A DNA stretch of 64,000 bases. It comes from Kitasatospora cinereorecta (GTDB taxonomy: Bacteria; Actinomycetota; Actinomycetes; Streptomycetales; Streptomycetaceae). The stretch's first letter is position 1, and the number at the start of each line of letters is the position of its first letter. A program made the translations under genes and the position numbers. Of this stretch, positions 42,984-52,655 are shown piece by piece. Under the pieces are notes generated by a model. That model was not told the DNA's origin. It made no database searches and worked only from the letters and a program-made list of their open reading frames with translations. The DNA lies in contig NZ_JAMZDX010000004.1 in the NCBI RefSeq assembly GCF_024172095.1, forward strand, positions 1,096,780 to 1,160,779. Reading direction: 5' to 3'.

Positions 42984-43826
42984 ATGACTGGTGGTCGGCT
43001 GCTGGCGGTGAGCGACCTTCACGTGTCGCACCGCGAGAACCGCGAGATCGTCAAACAGCTCGAACCGTCCTCCGACGACGACTGGCTGCTCGTCGCCGGC
43101 GATGTCGCCGAACTCACCACCGACATCGAGTGGGCGCTCACCCACCTCGCCGACCGCTTCGCCCACGTGGTGTGGACCCCCGGCAACCACGAGCTGTGGA
43201 CCCACCCCGACGACCCGGTCCAACTCCGCGGCGAGCACCGCTACCGCCATCTGGTGGAGCTGTGCCGCGGTCTCGGCGTCACCACGCCCGAGGACCCGTA
43301 CCGGCTGTGGAACGGCCCCGACGGCCCGGTCCGGATCGCACCGCTGTTCCTGCTGTACGACTACACCCTGCGCCCGCCCGGCGCCGCCACCAAGGCGGAG
43401 GCGCTGGCGATGGCGTACAAGGCGGGCGTGGTCTGCACCGACGAGTTCCTGCTGCACCCCGACCCGCACCCCACCCGCGACGCGTGGTGCCGGGCCCGGG
43501 TGGCGGCGACGGAACGGCGGCTCGCGGCGTGCGACCCGGGCATCCCGCTGGTGCTGATGAACCACTTCCCGCTCGTACGCCAGCCCACCGAGGTGTTGCG
43601 GTACCCGGAGTTCGCGCAGTGGTGCGGCACGGAGCTGACCGCCGACTGGCACCTGCGCTTCCGGACCTCCGCCGTGGTCTACGGCCATCTGCACATCCCC
43701 CGGCAGAACCACTTCGACGGCGTCCGCTTCGAGGAGGTCTCGCTCGGCTACCCGCGCGAGCGCCGTCGTCACCCGTCCACCCGACCGCTGTTGCGCCAGG
43801 TGCTGCCCGCGCCGGCCGGCTCCTGA
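42984..43826 (+). CDS. Calcineurin-like metallophosphoesterase
   Basis: 280 residues. The metallophosphoesterase metal ligands are visible: SDLHVSH, VAGDVAE, TPGNHELW, LMNHFPLV and YGHLHIPR. It probably cleaves a phosphoester or is a nucleotide-related phosphatase; similar genes often neighbour phosphopantetheinyl transferases, but none is here. The ATG at 42984 follows GGGAGG by 9 bases, and a possible -10 TACGGT lies near 42959. Confidence 0.85.
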   Translation: MTGGRLLAVSDLHVSHRENREIVKQLEPSSDDDWLLVAGDVAELTTDIEWALTHLADRFAHVVWTPGNHELWTHPDDPVQLRGEHRYRHLVELCRGLGVTTPEDPYRLWNGPDGPVRIAPLFLLYDYTLRPPGAATKAEALAMAYKAGVVCTDEFLLHPDPHPTRDAWCRARVAATERRLAACDPGIPLVLMNHFPLVRQPTEVLRYPEFAQWCGTELTADWHLRFRTSAVVYGHLHIPRQNHFDGVRFEEVSLGYPRERRRHPSTRPLLRQVLPAPAGS

Positions 43827-43896
43827 CCTCGCCCGCCTCCGGCGCCGAGCGCGTACGGTGGTACCGACCATGCGGGGCACGCCGTCGAGGGAGCCG

Positions 43897-44331
43897 ATGA
43901 GCATTAACCAGCAGGGCCTGTTCCGGCTGCGCAACGTCGCCACCGGCGAGTTGCTGGAGGTCGCCGAGGGCTCCTCCCGCAGCGGGGCCCGGGTCCGCCG
44001 GGCACCGGACGACGGTTCGGCCGCCCAGCGGTGGCGGATCAGCCCGGTCCACCCGGGCGCCGCCCTCTACCACCTGGAGAACGCGGCCAGCGGCAAGCGC
44101 CTCGACGTGAGGGGCGCCGCCACCGAGAACGGCGTCCCCGTCCAGCAGTGGTCGGCCAACGCGTTCGGCGCCCAGGAGTGGCTCCTCGAACGGCACGACG
44201 ACGCCCCGGACACCTACACCCTGGTGGCCATCATCAGCGGCAAGAACCTCGACCTCACCCCCGAAGGCCTCGCCCACCAGTGGGAGGACACCGACTCCCC
44301 CACGCAGTGGTGGCACCTCGAACCCGCCTGA
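43897..44331 (+). CDS. Ricin-type beta-trefoil (RICIN) domain protein
   Basis: 144 residues, essentially one beta-trefoil. Repeats contain LFRLRNVATGELLEV, LYHLENAASGKRLDV and YTLVAIISGKNLDL, each with the Gly/Asp/Trp pattern of the ricin B lectin fold (QRWRI, QEWLLE, QWWHLE as the QxW motifs). There is no signal peptide, so it is probably a cytoplasmic sugar binder. The ATG is preceded by GAGGGAG. Confidence 0.82.
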   Translation: MSINQQGLFRLRNVATGELLEVAEGSSRSGARVRRAPDDGSAAQRWRISPVHPGAALYHLENAASGKRLDVRGAATENGVPVQQWSANAFGAQEWLLERHDDAPDTYTLVAIISGKNLDLTPEGLAHQWEDTDSPTQWWHLEPA

Positions 44332-44343
44332 CCGGCCCGGACG

Positions 44344-44739
44344 CTACCCGGGCGGCCGCACCCACGGCGCGAGTCGCTCCCCCGGGCCGAGCGGCTCCCG
44401 CCAGTACCGGTACACCGTCCCCGGGACGACGTCGAGCCCGCCTGCCGCGATCAGTCCGGTGACCGGCCCGGTCCCGCCTGCGTCCGCCTCGAAGGCCACC
44501 AGGACCGCCGGCGCCGCCCCGAGTTGGCGGATCACCCGGGCCCGTTCCTCCGCCGTCGGCTCCCGGAACACCGGGTCCTGGAAGAAGCCCGGGCAGCAGA
44601 CGAGGAGCGGGGCGGCGAAGACCAGCTCCAGCCCGTGGGCGTAGGTCAGGTCGTGGCCGGCCCCGAGCCTCAGCCGTCCCGGGTCCCAGGACACCACGTC
44701 CCAGTCCCACCAGGAGCCTTCCGGCAGCTCGACCACCAT
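44344..44739 (-). CDS. Conserved-looking hypothetical protein
   Basis: 131 residues, soluble, with a WWDWDVVSWDPGRLRLGAGHD start and FEADAGGTGPVTGLIAAGG. The layout suggests a small beta-rich protein. I do not recognise a family. It lies 19 bases from the response-regulator gene, which starts further out on the same strand, so co-transcription is possible. Confidence 0.55.
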   Translation of the reverse strand: MVVELPEGSWWDWDVVSWDPGRLRLGAGHDLTYAHGLELVFAAPLLVCCPGFFQDPVFREPTAEERARVIRQLGAAPAVLVAFEADAGGTGPVTGLIAAGGLDVVPGTVYRYWREPLGPGERLAPWVRPPG

Positions 44740-44758
44740 GGACGGTCTCCGGACGTCC

Positions 44759-45406
44759 TCAGCCGAGGATGCCGCGGCGGTAGGCGGTGGCGACGGCGGC
44801 GGCGCGGTCCTTGGCGCCGAGTTTGGCGAAGATGTGGCTGAGGTGGGTCTTGACGGTGGCTTCGCTGACGAAGAGGGCGGCGGCGATCTCGCGGTTGGAG
44901 GTGCCCTCGGCGACCAGGCGCAGGACGTCCTGCTCGCGGCTGCTGAGGCTGGTGGCGCCGTCGTCGGCGGGGGTGCGGACGTGGGTGACCAGCCGGGAGG
45001 CGACGGCCGGGGAGAGGACGGTGCGGCCCGCCGCGGCGGCGCTGACGGCGGTGAAGAGCTCGTCGCGCGGCGCGTCCTTCAGCAGGTATCCGGTGGCCCC
45101 GGCCTCGATCGCGGGCAGGGTGTCGGAGTCGGTGTCGTACGTGGTGAGCACGAGCACCCGGGAGCGCAGCCGACGGCGGGTCAGTTCGGTGATCGCCTCG
45201 ACTCCCCCGCCGCCGGGCATCCGCAGGTCCATCAGGACCACGTCGGGGTCGAGTTCGGCGGCCAGGGCGACGCCGTGGACGCCGTCCGCGGCCTCGCCGA
45301 GCACGCGGAAGTCCTCGCTCGCGGCGAACATGCCGCGCAGCCCGTCCCGGACGACGGGGTGGTCGTCGACGATCAGCAGGGTGATGGGTGCGGTGTGGTC
45401 AGCCAT
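44759..45406 (-). CDS. NarL/LuxR-type response regulator
   Basis: 215 residues. The receiver domain has DD at 14-15, the phospho-acceptor D60 (LMDLRMPGGGG) and TTYD. A LuxR-type helix-turn-helix follows (LSSREQDVLRLVAEGTSNREIAAALFVSEATVKTHLSHI). It is the partner of the histidine kinase whose gene overlaps it by 8 bases, and probably controls the adjacent ABC-2 exporter. Confidence 0.9.
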   Translation of the reverse strand: MADHTAPITLLIVDDHPVVRDGLRGMFAASEDFRVLGEAADGVHGVALAAELDPDVVLMDLRMPGGGGVEAITELTRRRLRSRVLVLTTYDTDSDTLPAIEAGATGYLLKDAPRDELFTAVSAAAAGRTVLSPAVASRLVTHVRTPADDGATSLSSREQDVLRLVAEGTSNREIAAALFVSEATVKTHLSHIFAKLGAKDRAAAVATAYRRGILG

Positions 45407-46664
45407 GGCGCACCAACGGTACGCGGGCGCTGATCGCGGTGCCGTAGCCGGGTTCGGATTCGACCTCGAGGACGCCGGCGACGCGCTCCGCGCGGGCCCG
45501 CATCCCGGCGAGTCCGAAGCCGCCGTGGACGGTGGGTGCGGGCCGGTGGGCCGGGTCGAAGCCGCGGCCGTCGTCGCGGACGTCGAGGCTGACTTCGTCG
45601 TCCATGAAGGTCAGGGTGACGCCGACCCGCCCGGCGCGGGCGTGCCGGGCGGTGTTGGCCAGTGCCTCCTGGGCGATCCGCAGCAGGGTGCCTTCGAGTT
45701 CGGCGTGCAGCGGTGCGACGGTGCCGGCGACGGTGAAGGCGGCGGGCACCCCGGCGGCGGCGGACCAGCCGTCGACGACCTTGGCGAGCGCGGCCGGCAG
45801 GTCGTCGTGTTCGAGTTCGCTGGGGCCGAGGTCGCGGACGGAGCGGCGGGCCTCGCCGAGGCTGTGCCGGGCGAGCGCGGCGGCCCGGTCGAGGTGGGTG
45901 CGTGCGGCGTCCGGGTCGGGGCTGTCGGTGGCGGCCTGGAGTTGGGTGACGATGCCGGCGAGGCCCTGGGCGATGGTGTCGTGGATTTCGGCGGCGAGCC
46001 GGCGCCGCTCGTCGGCGACGCCCGCTTCCCGGGCCTGGACGAGGAGTTGGGCGTGCAGCCCGGCGTTCTCCCGGAGGGCCCGGGCGAGCCGGGCGTTGGC
46101 GTCCTCGAGTTCGGCGATGGCGGCGGCCTTGGCCCGGACGTTCTCGGCCTCCTGCGCGGACAAGTGCTGGAAGGCCAGCGACAGCGAGGAGTTGAGGGCG
46201 AAGAGCGCGGCGAACGCGATCCAGTGGGTGCGGTCGACCGGCGGCAGTCCGCCGGACTGGGAGCCGGCCATGGTGGCGGCGGTGACCACCAGTCCGATCC
46301 GCACCGCGCGGCGGGGCAGCAGCCGGTCGGCGTCGAAGTAGCCGAGCACGGCGTACACCGCGAAGAAGGGGTTGAGCCAGGTCAGGACGGCGGCGAGGAC
46401 GGTCCGCAGGACGTAGTGGACGACGCCGGCCGGCCGGCCCGTGCCGCGCCCGAGGTGCAGCACCAGGGCGGTGGCGACCAGTCCGGCCGCGGTGAGCTGC
46501 GCGGCCCGGCTCATCAGCAGGCCCGCGGTGGCCGCGGACAGCAGCGTCCCGGCGGCGAGCAGGGCGTACGGTCCCCAGCGGAAGAACCGGTCCCACCGCA
46601 CCTCGACCGTCCCTGCCCGGTCCGTCCCGACCCCGCCCGCTCCGACCTCCACCGTCGACTCCAT
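45399..46664 (-). CDS. Sensor histidine kinase (HisKA_3 type)
   Basis: 421 residues. Several N-terminal membrane helices (about 28-160), a coiled segment (RAKAAAIAELEDANARLARAL), the H-box EIHDTIAQGLAGIV of the HisKA_3 class and a C-terminal HATPase (N-box EALANTARHARA; G-box RDDGRGFD; FGLAGMRARA). ATG 46664 and GTG 46667 are both possible; GGAGGGAGAG precedes them. It partners the NarL-type regulator. Confidence 0.88.
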   Translation of the reverse strand: MESTVEVGAGGVGTDRAGTVEVRWDRFFRWGPYALLAAGTLLSAATAGLLMSRAAQLTAAGLVATALVLHLGRGTGRPAGVVHYVLRTVLAAVLTWLNPFFAVYAVLGYFDADRLLPRRAVRIGLVVTAATMAGSQSGGLPPVDRTHWIAFAALFALNSSLSLAFQHLSAQEAENVRAKAAAIAELEDANARLARALRENAGLHAQLLVQAREAGVADERRRLAAEIHDTIAQGLAGIVTQLQAATDSPDPDAARTHLDRAAALARHSLGEARRSVRDLGPSELEHDDLPAALAKVVDGWSAAAGVPAAFTVAGTVAPLHAELEGTLLRIAQEALANTARHARAGRVGVTLTFMDDEVSLDVRDDGRGFDPAHRPAPTVHGGFGLAGMRARAERVAGVLEVESEPGYGTAISARVPLVRHG

Positions 46665-46692
46665 CACCTCTCCCTCCCCGCGCCGCTGCGTC

Positions 46693-47448
46693 TCACTCCC
46701 AGCGGAACCAGCGGGCGGCCGCCCCCAGCAGGACGATAGCCCACGCGGCGAGCACGCCCAGGTGCATCCAGCCCGGCCAGTCGCCGGCCGAGGCGCGGGA
46801 CAGGGCCTGGGCCGCGGCGCCGAACGGGGCGACCTCGACCACCCGCTGGAGCAGCGCCGGCATCTGCTGGACGGGCAGCCACACCCCGGCGGTGAACATG
46901 GTCGGGAAGAACACCACCGAGCTGACGGCGGCGCAGATCCGGGTGGTCCTGGTGAGTGCGGCGATGGTGGAGCCGAGGGCGAGGGCGGCCAGGGCGGCGA
47001 GCGCGAGGGCGAGCAGGTAGCCGAGGGGCCGGCCCGGCAGCGGGACGTCGAAGGCGATCCGGCCGACCGCGACGACCAGGGCGGCCGAGCCGAGCGCGAC
47101 GGCGCCGTGCAGGGCGATCTGCGCGGTGAGCAGGGCGGCGGGCCGGATCGGAGTGGTGGCCATCCGGCGCAGGATGCCGCGTTCGCGGTAGGCGCTGATC
47201 ACCTGGGGCATGGCCTGCAGTCCGGAGATGATCAGCGCGAGCAGGACGGAGACGGGGACGTACAGGTCGATGGTGCGCCGTCCGCCGAGCGCGGGGCTGG
47301 GGTCGCGGAAGGCGGGGATCAGGCCGAGGACGACGAGCAGCAGTGTGGGGAAGACGGCGATCCAGAAGATGCTGGCGGGTTCCCGGCGCAGCAGTCGGGC
47401 CTCCGACTTCAGCACGGCGAGCGGGACGGACACGGTGGGGGTGGTCAT
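46693..47448 (-). CDS. ABC-2-type transporter permease
   Basis: 251 residues with six membrane helices (IFWIAVFPTLLLVVLGLIPA to GVLAAWAIVLLGAAARWF). The DLYVPVSVLLALIISGLQAMP segment and the placement behind an ABC ATPase indicate an ABC-2 exporter of the drug or lantibiotic type. It starts 2 bases after the ATPase stop. Confidence 0.85.
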   Translation of the reverse strand: MTTPTVSVPLAVLKSEARLLRREPASIFWIAVFPTLLLVVLGLIPAFRDPSPALGGRRTIDLYVPVSVLLALIISGLQAMPQVISAYRERGILRRMATTPIRPAALLTAQIALHGAVALGSAALVVAVGRIAFDVPLPGRPLGYLLALALAALAALALGSTIAALTRTTRICAAVSSVVFFPTMFTAGVWLPVQQMPALLQRVVEVAPFGAAAQALSRASAGDWPGWMHLGVLAAWAIVLLGAAARWFRWE

Positions 47449-47449
47449 C

Positions 47450-48397
<948 letters not shown>

Positions 48398-48530
48398 GCA
48401 TCGAGAATCCCGCCGCGCCGCGTCCGCGACCATCGGCCGCCCGGCCAGAACCGCCATCAGCCGATCGGCTGATGCCGCCCCTCCCCCACCCGGCACCTGC
48501 CGTCAGCCCATCGGGCCGTCGGAGGACCGT

Positions 48531-48610
48531 CAGCCCGTCACCGCGTCAGCCCGTCACCGCGTCAGCCCGTCACCGCGTCGGCCCGTCGCCGCGTCAGCCC
48601 ATCAGCGCGG
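48531..48610. repeat. Five copies of a 16-base tandem repeat
   Basis: Three identical units CAGCCCGTCACCGCGT (48531-48578) are followed by two variants (48579-48594, 48595-48610). The array lies in the gap upstream of the ABC operon and runs over the stop codon of the neighbouring minus-strand regulator gene. Confidence 0.75.
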
Positions 48611-50705
48611 CGGGCGGTTTCCCGTCGGGCGCTTCGCCCTCGACCGCCTCGCCGTCGAGCGGCTGCTCGGCCCAGATGGTCTTGCCGCGGCGCGAGAAGC
48701 GGGTGCCCCAGCGATCGGCCAGGTGCCCGATGATGAACAGGCCGCGGCCGCCCTCGTCGGTGCTGCGCGCCCGCCGCAGGTGGGGTGCGGAGTTGCTGCT
48801 GTCGGAGACCTCGCAGATCAGCTCCTGGTCGAGGATCATCCGCAGCCGGATCGGCGGGGTGCCGTAGCGGATGGCGTTGGTGACCAGCTCGCTGACGATC
48901 AGGTTGGTGGAGTCGACCAGGTCGCCCAGTCCCCAGGAGCCGAGTTGCCGGGCCACCCCTCGCCGGGCCTCACGGACCACGGCGGGGTTGTCCTGGAAGG
49001 TCCAGGAGGCCACCCGGGCGGTCTCCAGCGCGTGGGTGCGCACCAGCAGCAGCATCACGTCGCTCTCCGGCTGGGCGGGGACCAGGGCGTACGCGGCGCC
49101 GTCGCAGAGGGCGCGCAGGTCCTGGTCGGTGCGGGCGAGGACGTGGCGCAGCCGGTCGAGCGGGCCGACGCGCTCGGCCGGGCGGGCGGTGAGCAGGCCG
49201 GGGGTGTAGAGCGCGAGCAGGCTGCCCTCGGACAGTTCCAGGACGGTGTTCTCGCACCAGCCGTCGCCCCGGCCGAGCGGCGGGCCGGTGTCGATGTCGT
49301 ACACCATGGGGGCGCCGTCGGGGCCGATGGCGAGCGGGGCGGGGTGTCCGGCGGAGGCGGCGACGCAGGTGCGGTCGACGGGGTCGTAGACCAGGTAGAG
49401 GCAGGTGGCGATGGGGCCGGGGGTGCCGGGGCCGGGTTCGGCCTGTTCCGCGGCGAGGACCCGGGCGGTCTCGTCGAGGCGCAGCAGCAGCTCGTCCGGG
49501 GGGAGGTCCTGGACGGCGAGGGTGCGCAGCGCGGTGCGCAGCTGGCCCATGGTGGCGGCGGCCTCGATGCCCTCGCCGGCGACGGCGCCGATGGCGAGGC
49601 CGACCCGGGCGCCGGAGAGCGGGATGACGTCGTACCAGTCGCCGCCGGTGCCGATCCGGCCGGTCAGGTGCAGGTGGGCGGCTTCGACGCCGGTGAGTTC
49701 CGGTGGTTCCTTGGGCAGCAGGTGGCGCTGGAGGATGGTGGCGGTGTGGCGTTCGCGGGTGTAGCTGCGGGCGTGGTCGATGCCGAGGGCGGCGCGGGCG
49801 GCGAGTTCCCCGGCGAGGTCGAAGTCCTCCCGGCTGAAGGGCTCCCGGCGGCGAGTGCGGTAGAGGGCGGCCAGGCCGAGGACGGTGTCCTGGACGGTGA
49901 GCGGGAGCACGATCATCGAGTTCACCCCGGCGTCGGTCAGCCGGCGGGCCCGTTCGGGGTCGACGGCCAGCCACGGGTCGTCGAGGCGGAGCTCTTCGAT
50001 CAGCCGGGGCCGGGCGTCGTCCATGGCCTGGGTGAAGGGGGTGGGGATCGGGAAGGTGCTGAGTTCGCCGGGTAGGACGGCCCCGCTGCTGCCGTGCAGG
50101 GAGCGGAAGGAGGCGCGGCGCATCGGTGTCTCGGCGGCGACCGGTCCCGGGCGCGGGGGCCGACCGCGGATGGCCTCGTCGACCAGGTCGACGGCGGCCG
50201 CGTCGGCGAAGCGGGGGACGGTGACGGCGGTGAACGCCTCGGCGGTGCCGGTGGCGTCGAGCGAGGTGCCGAGCTGCCGGTGGGCGGCGTGCAGGATCTC
50301 CAGGCGGTCGAGGGCGGCCTGCCGATCGGTGATGTTCTCGACGGCGGCGACGCCGAGTGCTCGGCCGCTGTCCAGCCGGAGCCGGAACAGGGAGGCGGAG
50401 ACCACCAGCTCGTGCTCGGGTTCCTCGGGGTTGCGGCCGCGTACCACCAGGCCGCGTACCGGGGCGCCGTCGTCCAGCACCCGCCGGGCCAGGTTCTCGA
50501 ATTCCACGGAGTGGAAGCTCGGCGCGAAGTCGGCGATCCGGTGGCCGACGATCCGCTCGGCGGGGATCCCGCGGACCCCCTGCCCGGCCGGGTTGTAGCG
50601 GACCACCCGCAGCTCCTCGTCGAACACGAACAGGCCGAGCGGTGCCTGGGCGAACAGCGCCTCGAACACGGCGGACGGCACGTCGTCCGCGTCGTCGTCC
50701 AGCAA
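48594..50705 (-). CDS. PAS-GAF-SpoIIE-HATPase regulator with degenerate phosphatase
   Basis: 703 residues. PAS (about 15-125; LFVFDEELRVVRYNPAG), GAF-like (about 140-300), a PP2C/SpoIIE domain (about 325-550) and a C-terminal HATPase_c_2 anti-sigma-type ATPase (ELVTNAIRYG, GGRGLFIIGHLA). GGDWYDVI is kept, but IGAVAGEGIEAA and LYTPGLL stand where active enzymes have GDVxGHG and YTDG: two metal-binding Asp are lost. The ATPase part looks intact. The TTG start at 50705 has GGAGG 8 bases upstream. The frame runs upstream to 50870 but lacks a ribosome site there. It is divergent from the DD-peptidase gene. Confidence 0.8.
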   Translation of the reverse strand: MLDDDADDVPSAVFEALFAQAPLGLFVFDEELRVVRYNPAGQGVRGIPAERIVGHRIADFAPSFHSVEFENLARRVLDDGAPVRGLVVRGRNPEEPEHELVVSASLFRLRLDSGRALGVAAVENITDRQAALDRLEILHAAHRQLGTSLDATGTAEAFTAVTVPRFADAAAVDLVDEAIRGRPPRPGPVAAETPMRRASFRSLHGSSGAVLPGELSTFPIPTPFTQAMDDARPRLIEELRLDDPWLAVDPERARRLTDAGVNSMIVLPLTVQDTVLGLAALYRTRRREPFSREDFDLAGELAARAALGIDHARSYTRERHTATILQRHLLPKEPPELTGVEAAHLHLTGRIGTGGDWYDVIPLSGARVGLAIGAVAGEGIEAAATMGQLRTALRTLAVQDLPPDELLLRLDETARVLAAEQAEPGPGTPGPIATCLYLVYDPVDRTCVAASAGHPAPLAIGPDGAPMVYDIDTGPPLGRGDGWCENTVLELSEGSLLALYTPGLLTARPAERVGPLDRLRHVLARTDQDLRALCDGAAYALVPAQPESDVMLLLVRTHALETARVASWTFQDNPAVVREARRGVARQLGSWGLGDLVDSTNLIVSELVTNAIRYGTPPIRLRMILDQELICEVSDSSNSAPHLRRARSTDEGGRGLFIIGHLADRWGTRFSRRGKTIWAEQPLDGEAVEGEAPDGKPPAALMG

Positions 50706-50826
50706 TCTCCCACCTCCGCCCGTCCCCCCCACCCTGGCAGAGGCCGCCGGAGCAGGCATCTCGGCGCAGCCGGGAGCGGATCCGACCGGCAGGGATCCGA
50801 CCGGTCCGGAAAATCGCGTGACACTT

Positions 50827-50851
50827 TTGACGCGGTTGACGCGTCCATAAT
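50827..50851 (+). promoter_or_regulatory. TTGACGCGG direct repeat and CATAAT before dacB
   Basis: TTGACG occurs twice 9 bases apart (50827 and 50836), followed by CATAAT at 50846-50851. The spacing is too short for a standard promoter, so a regulator site or an unusual promoter is possible. Confidence 0.3.
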
Positions 50852-50868
50852 GACTGACGGACCGTCGC

Positions 50869-52536
50869 ATGATCTTGGAGTACTACTTGACCGCGCACCT
50901 GTCACGGCGCAGCCTGCAGCGCCGTGCCCTGCCGCTTGCCGCCGTAGCCCTGGCCGGCACCCTGCTGGTCGGCTCGGCCCAGGCCGACAGCCCGACCCCG
51001 GCCGACCCGACCCTGACGGCCGACCTGGACGCCATCCTGTCGGACGCCCGGCTGGCCAACGCCCAGGCCGGCGTGGTGGTGGTGGACGCCGCCACCGGGC
51101 AGCCGGTGTACCAGCACCAGCCGAACGCCCTGCTCACCCCGGCGTCCACGATGAAGACCGTCACCTCGACGGCCGCCCTGGACCTGCTCGGCGCCGACCA
51201 CCGCTTCACCACCGAGGTCCGCACCGCGGGCACCCGCCGGGGCGGCGTCCTGGTCGGCGACCTGGTGCTGCGCGGCGGCGGCGACCCCAGCCTGCGGCCG
51301 CAGGACCTGGACGACCTGGCGGCCAAGGTGGCGGCGGCCGGGATCACCACGGTGACCGGCCGGGTGCTGGCCGACGGCAGCCGCTACGACAACACCCCGC
51401 TCGGCCCCGGCTGGGCCTGGGACGACGAGCCCTACTCGTACAGCCCGCAGATCTCCGGGCTGACCCTCGCCCCGGACGCCGAGTACACCATGGACGCCGT
51501 CCAGGTCACGGTCACGCCCGGCGAGGCCGGCAAGCCCGCCCAGGTGGCGCTCAACCCGGCCGAGGCCCCGATGAAGCTCTCCGGCCAGATCACCACCGGT
51601 GCGGCGGGCAGCGGCAGCAGCGCGGACGTCGAGCGCAAGCGCGGCGTGAACGAGCTGGCACTCACCGGCAGCGTGGCGGCCGGTTCGGCGCCCGCCGTGT
51701 TCTGGACCACCGTGGAGAACCCGACCGTCTACACCGGCGACGTGTTCGCGGGCGCGCTCGCCCGGCACGGCGTCCGGGTGGTGCGGCCGGTCGCGCAGGC
51801 CACCGGCAGCGAGACCTCGGACGCCCTGGCCAGTCACGACTCGGCCACCATCGGTGAGCTGATGGCGCCGATGCTCAAGCTCTCCAACAACGGCATCGCC
51901 GAGCACCTGACCAAGGAGATCGGCAAGGTCAAGGGCGGCCAGGGCAGCTGGACCGCCGGTCTGACCCAGATCAAGGCGTACCTCAAGGCCAACGGCCTGG
52001 AGCTGCCGGCCGGCCGCCAGGTGGACGGCTCCGGCCTGTCCCGCTACGACCTGATCACCCCGGCCAAGATGAACGGCCTGCTGCAGGTCGCCCGGACCAA
52101 GCCGTGGTTCCAGCAGTGGTACGACGCGCTCCCGGTGGCCGGCAACCCGGCCCGGATGGTGGGCGGCACCTTGACGGCCCGGATGCGCGGCACCGCGGCC
52201 CAGGACAACGTGCACGCCAAGAGCGGCTCGATGAGCGGCGTGGACAACCTGGCCGGCTACGTCACCGCGCCGGACGGCCGGCAGCTGGTCTTCACCGTCA
52301 TGGTGAGCAACTTCGCCGGCACCAGCCCGCGCCCGCTGATCGACGCGATCGCCGTCCGCCTCGCCACCGGCCACCCGGCGGCGCCCTCGACCGCCCCGTC
52401 GACGGCTCCGGCCGCGCCGAAGTCGCTGACCGCCCCGGGCGCCCGGGCCGCGCAGGACGCCCCCGCCGCCGCCCCTGCGGACGCCCCCGAGGGCGGCACC
52501 CGCTGGGAGGACTGCGAGCAGCTCGCCCGCTGCTGA
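50869..52536 (+). CDS. dacB: D-alanyl-D-alanine carboxypeptidase/endopeptidase (PBP4, DacB type)
   Basis: 555 residues. Signal peptide to about residue 39 (RRALPLAAVALAGTLLVGSAQA). The S13 family motifs are STMK (S93 to K96), SNN (LKLSNNGIAEHL) and KSG (HAKSGSMSG). The inserted middle domain typical of PBP4 is present (about 165-320). The C-terminus is a Pro/Ala-rich tail with a final CEQLARC. It trims or cleaves peptidoglycan stem peptides outside the membrane. TTG 50887 with GGAG at 50876 is an alternative start that keeps the signal peptide. Confidence 0.88.
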   Translation: MILEYYLTAHLSRRSLQRRALPLAAVALAGTLLVGSAQADSPTPADPTLTADLDAILSDARLANAQAGVVVVDAATGQPVYQHQPNALLTPASTMKTVTSTAALDLLGADHRFTTEVRTAGTRRGGVLVGDLVLRGGGDPSLRPQDLDDLAAKVAAAGITTVTGRVLADGSRYDNTPLGPGWAWDDEPYSYSPQISGLTLAPDAEYTMDAVQVTVTPGEAGKPAQVALNPAEAPMKLSGQITTGAAGSGSSADVERKRGVNELALTGSVAAGSAPAVFWTTVENPTVYTGDVFAGALARHGVRVVRPVAQATGSETSDALASHDSATIGELMAPMLKLSNNGIAEHLTKEIGKVKGGQGSWTAGLTQIKAYLKANGLELPAGRQVDGSGLSRYDLITPAKMNGLLQVARTKPWFQQWYDALPVAGNPARMVGGTLTARMRGTAAQDNVHAKSGSMSGVDNLAGYVTAPDGRQLVFTVMVSNFAGTSPRPLIDAIAVRLATGHPAAPSTAPSTAPAAPKSLTAPGARAAQDAPAAAPADAPEGGTRWEDCEQLARC

Positions 52537-52551
52537 GGTTTGTCCCACCAA

Positions 52552-52592
52552 CCCCTGCCGGGCCGGCGGCACAGCCCTCGGCCCGGCAGGGG
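52552..52592 (+). terminator. 13-bp perfect hairpin after dacB
   Basis: CCCCTGCCGGGCC (52552-52564) pairs perfectly with 52580-52592 across a 15-base loop. Confidence 0.75.
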
Positions 52593-52601
52593 CGCAGGCC
52601 C

Positions 52602-52635
52602 TAAACTGGGCGGCCCCCGAGCCTTGGAGCTCGGG
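52602..52635 (+). promoter_or_regulatory. -10-like box and small hairpin before the Cys-rich MarR gene
   Basis: TAAACT at 52602-52607 could be a -10. A 7-bp inverted repeat CCCGAGC/GCTCGGG (52616-52622 and 52629-52635) follows near the expected transcript start. Either an operator or a leader hairpin. Confidence 0.35.
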
Positions 52636-52655
52636 ACGGGCGGGAGGAGGTCGGG

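Noticed and set aside
43897..44331. RICIN-domain protein considered as a secreted toxin or lectin
   Set aside because: There is no signal peptide, catalytic chain or immunity gene.
48531..48610. Five-unit repeat considered as a CRISPR array
   Set aside because: Units are contiguous 16-mers with no unique spacers and no cas genes.
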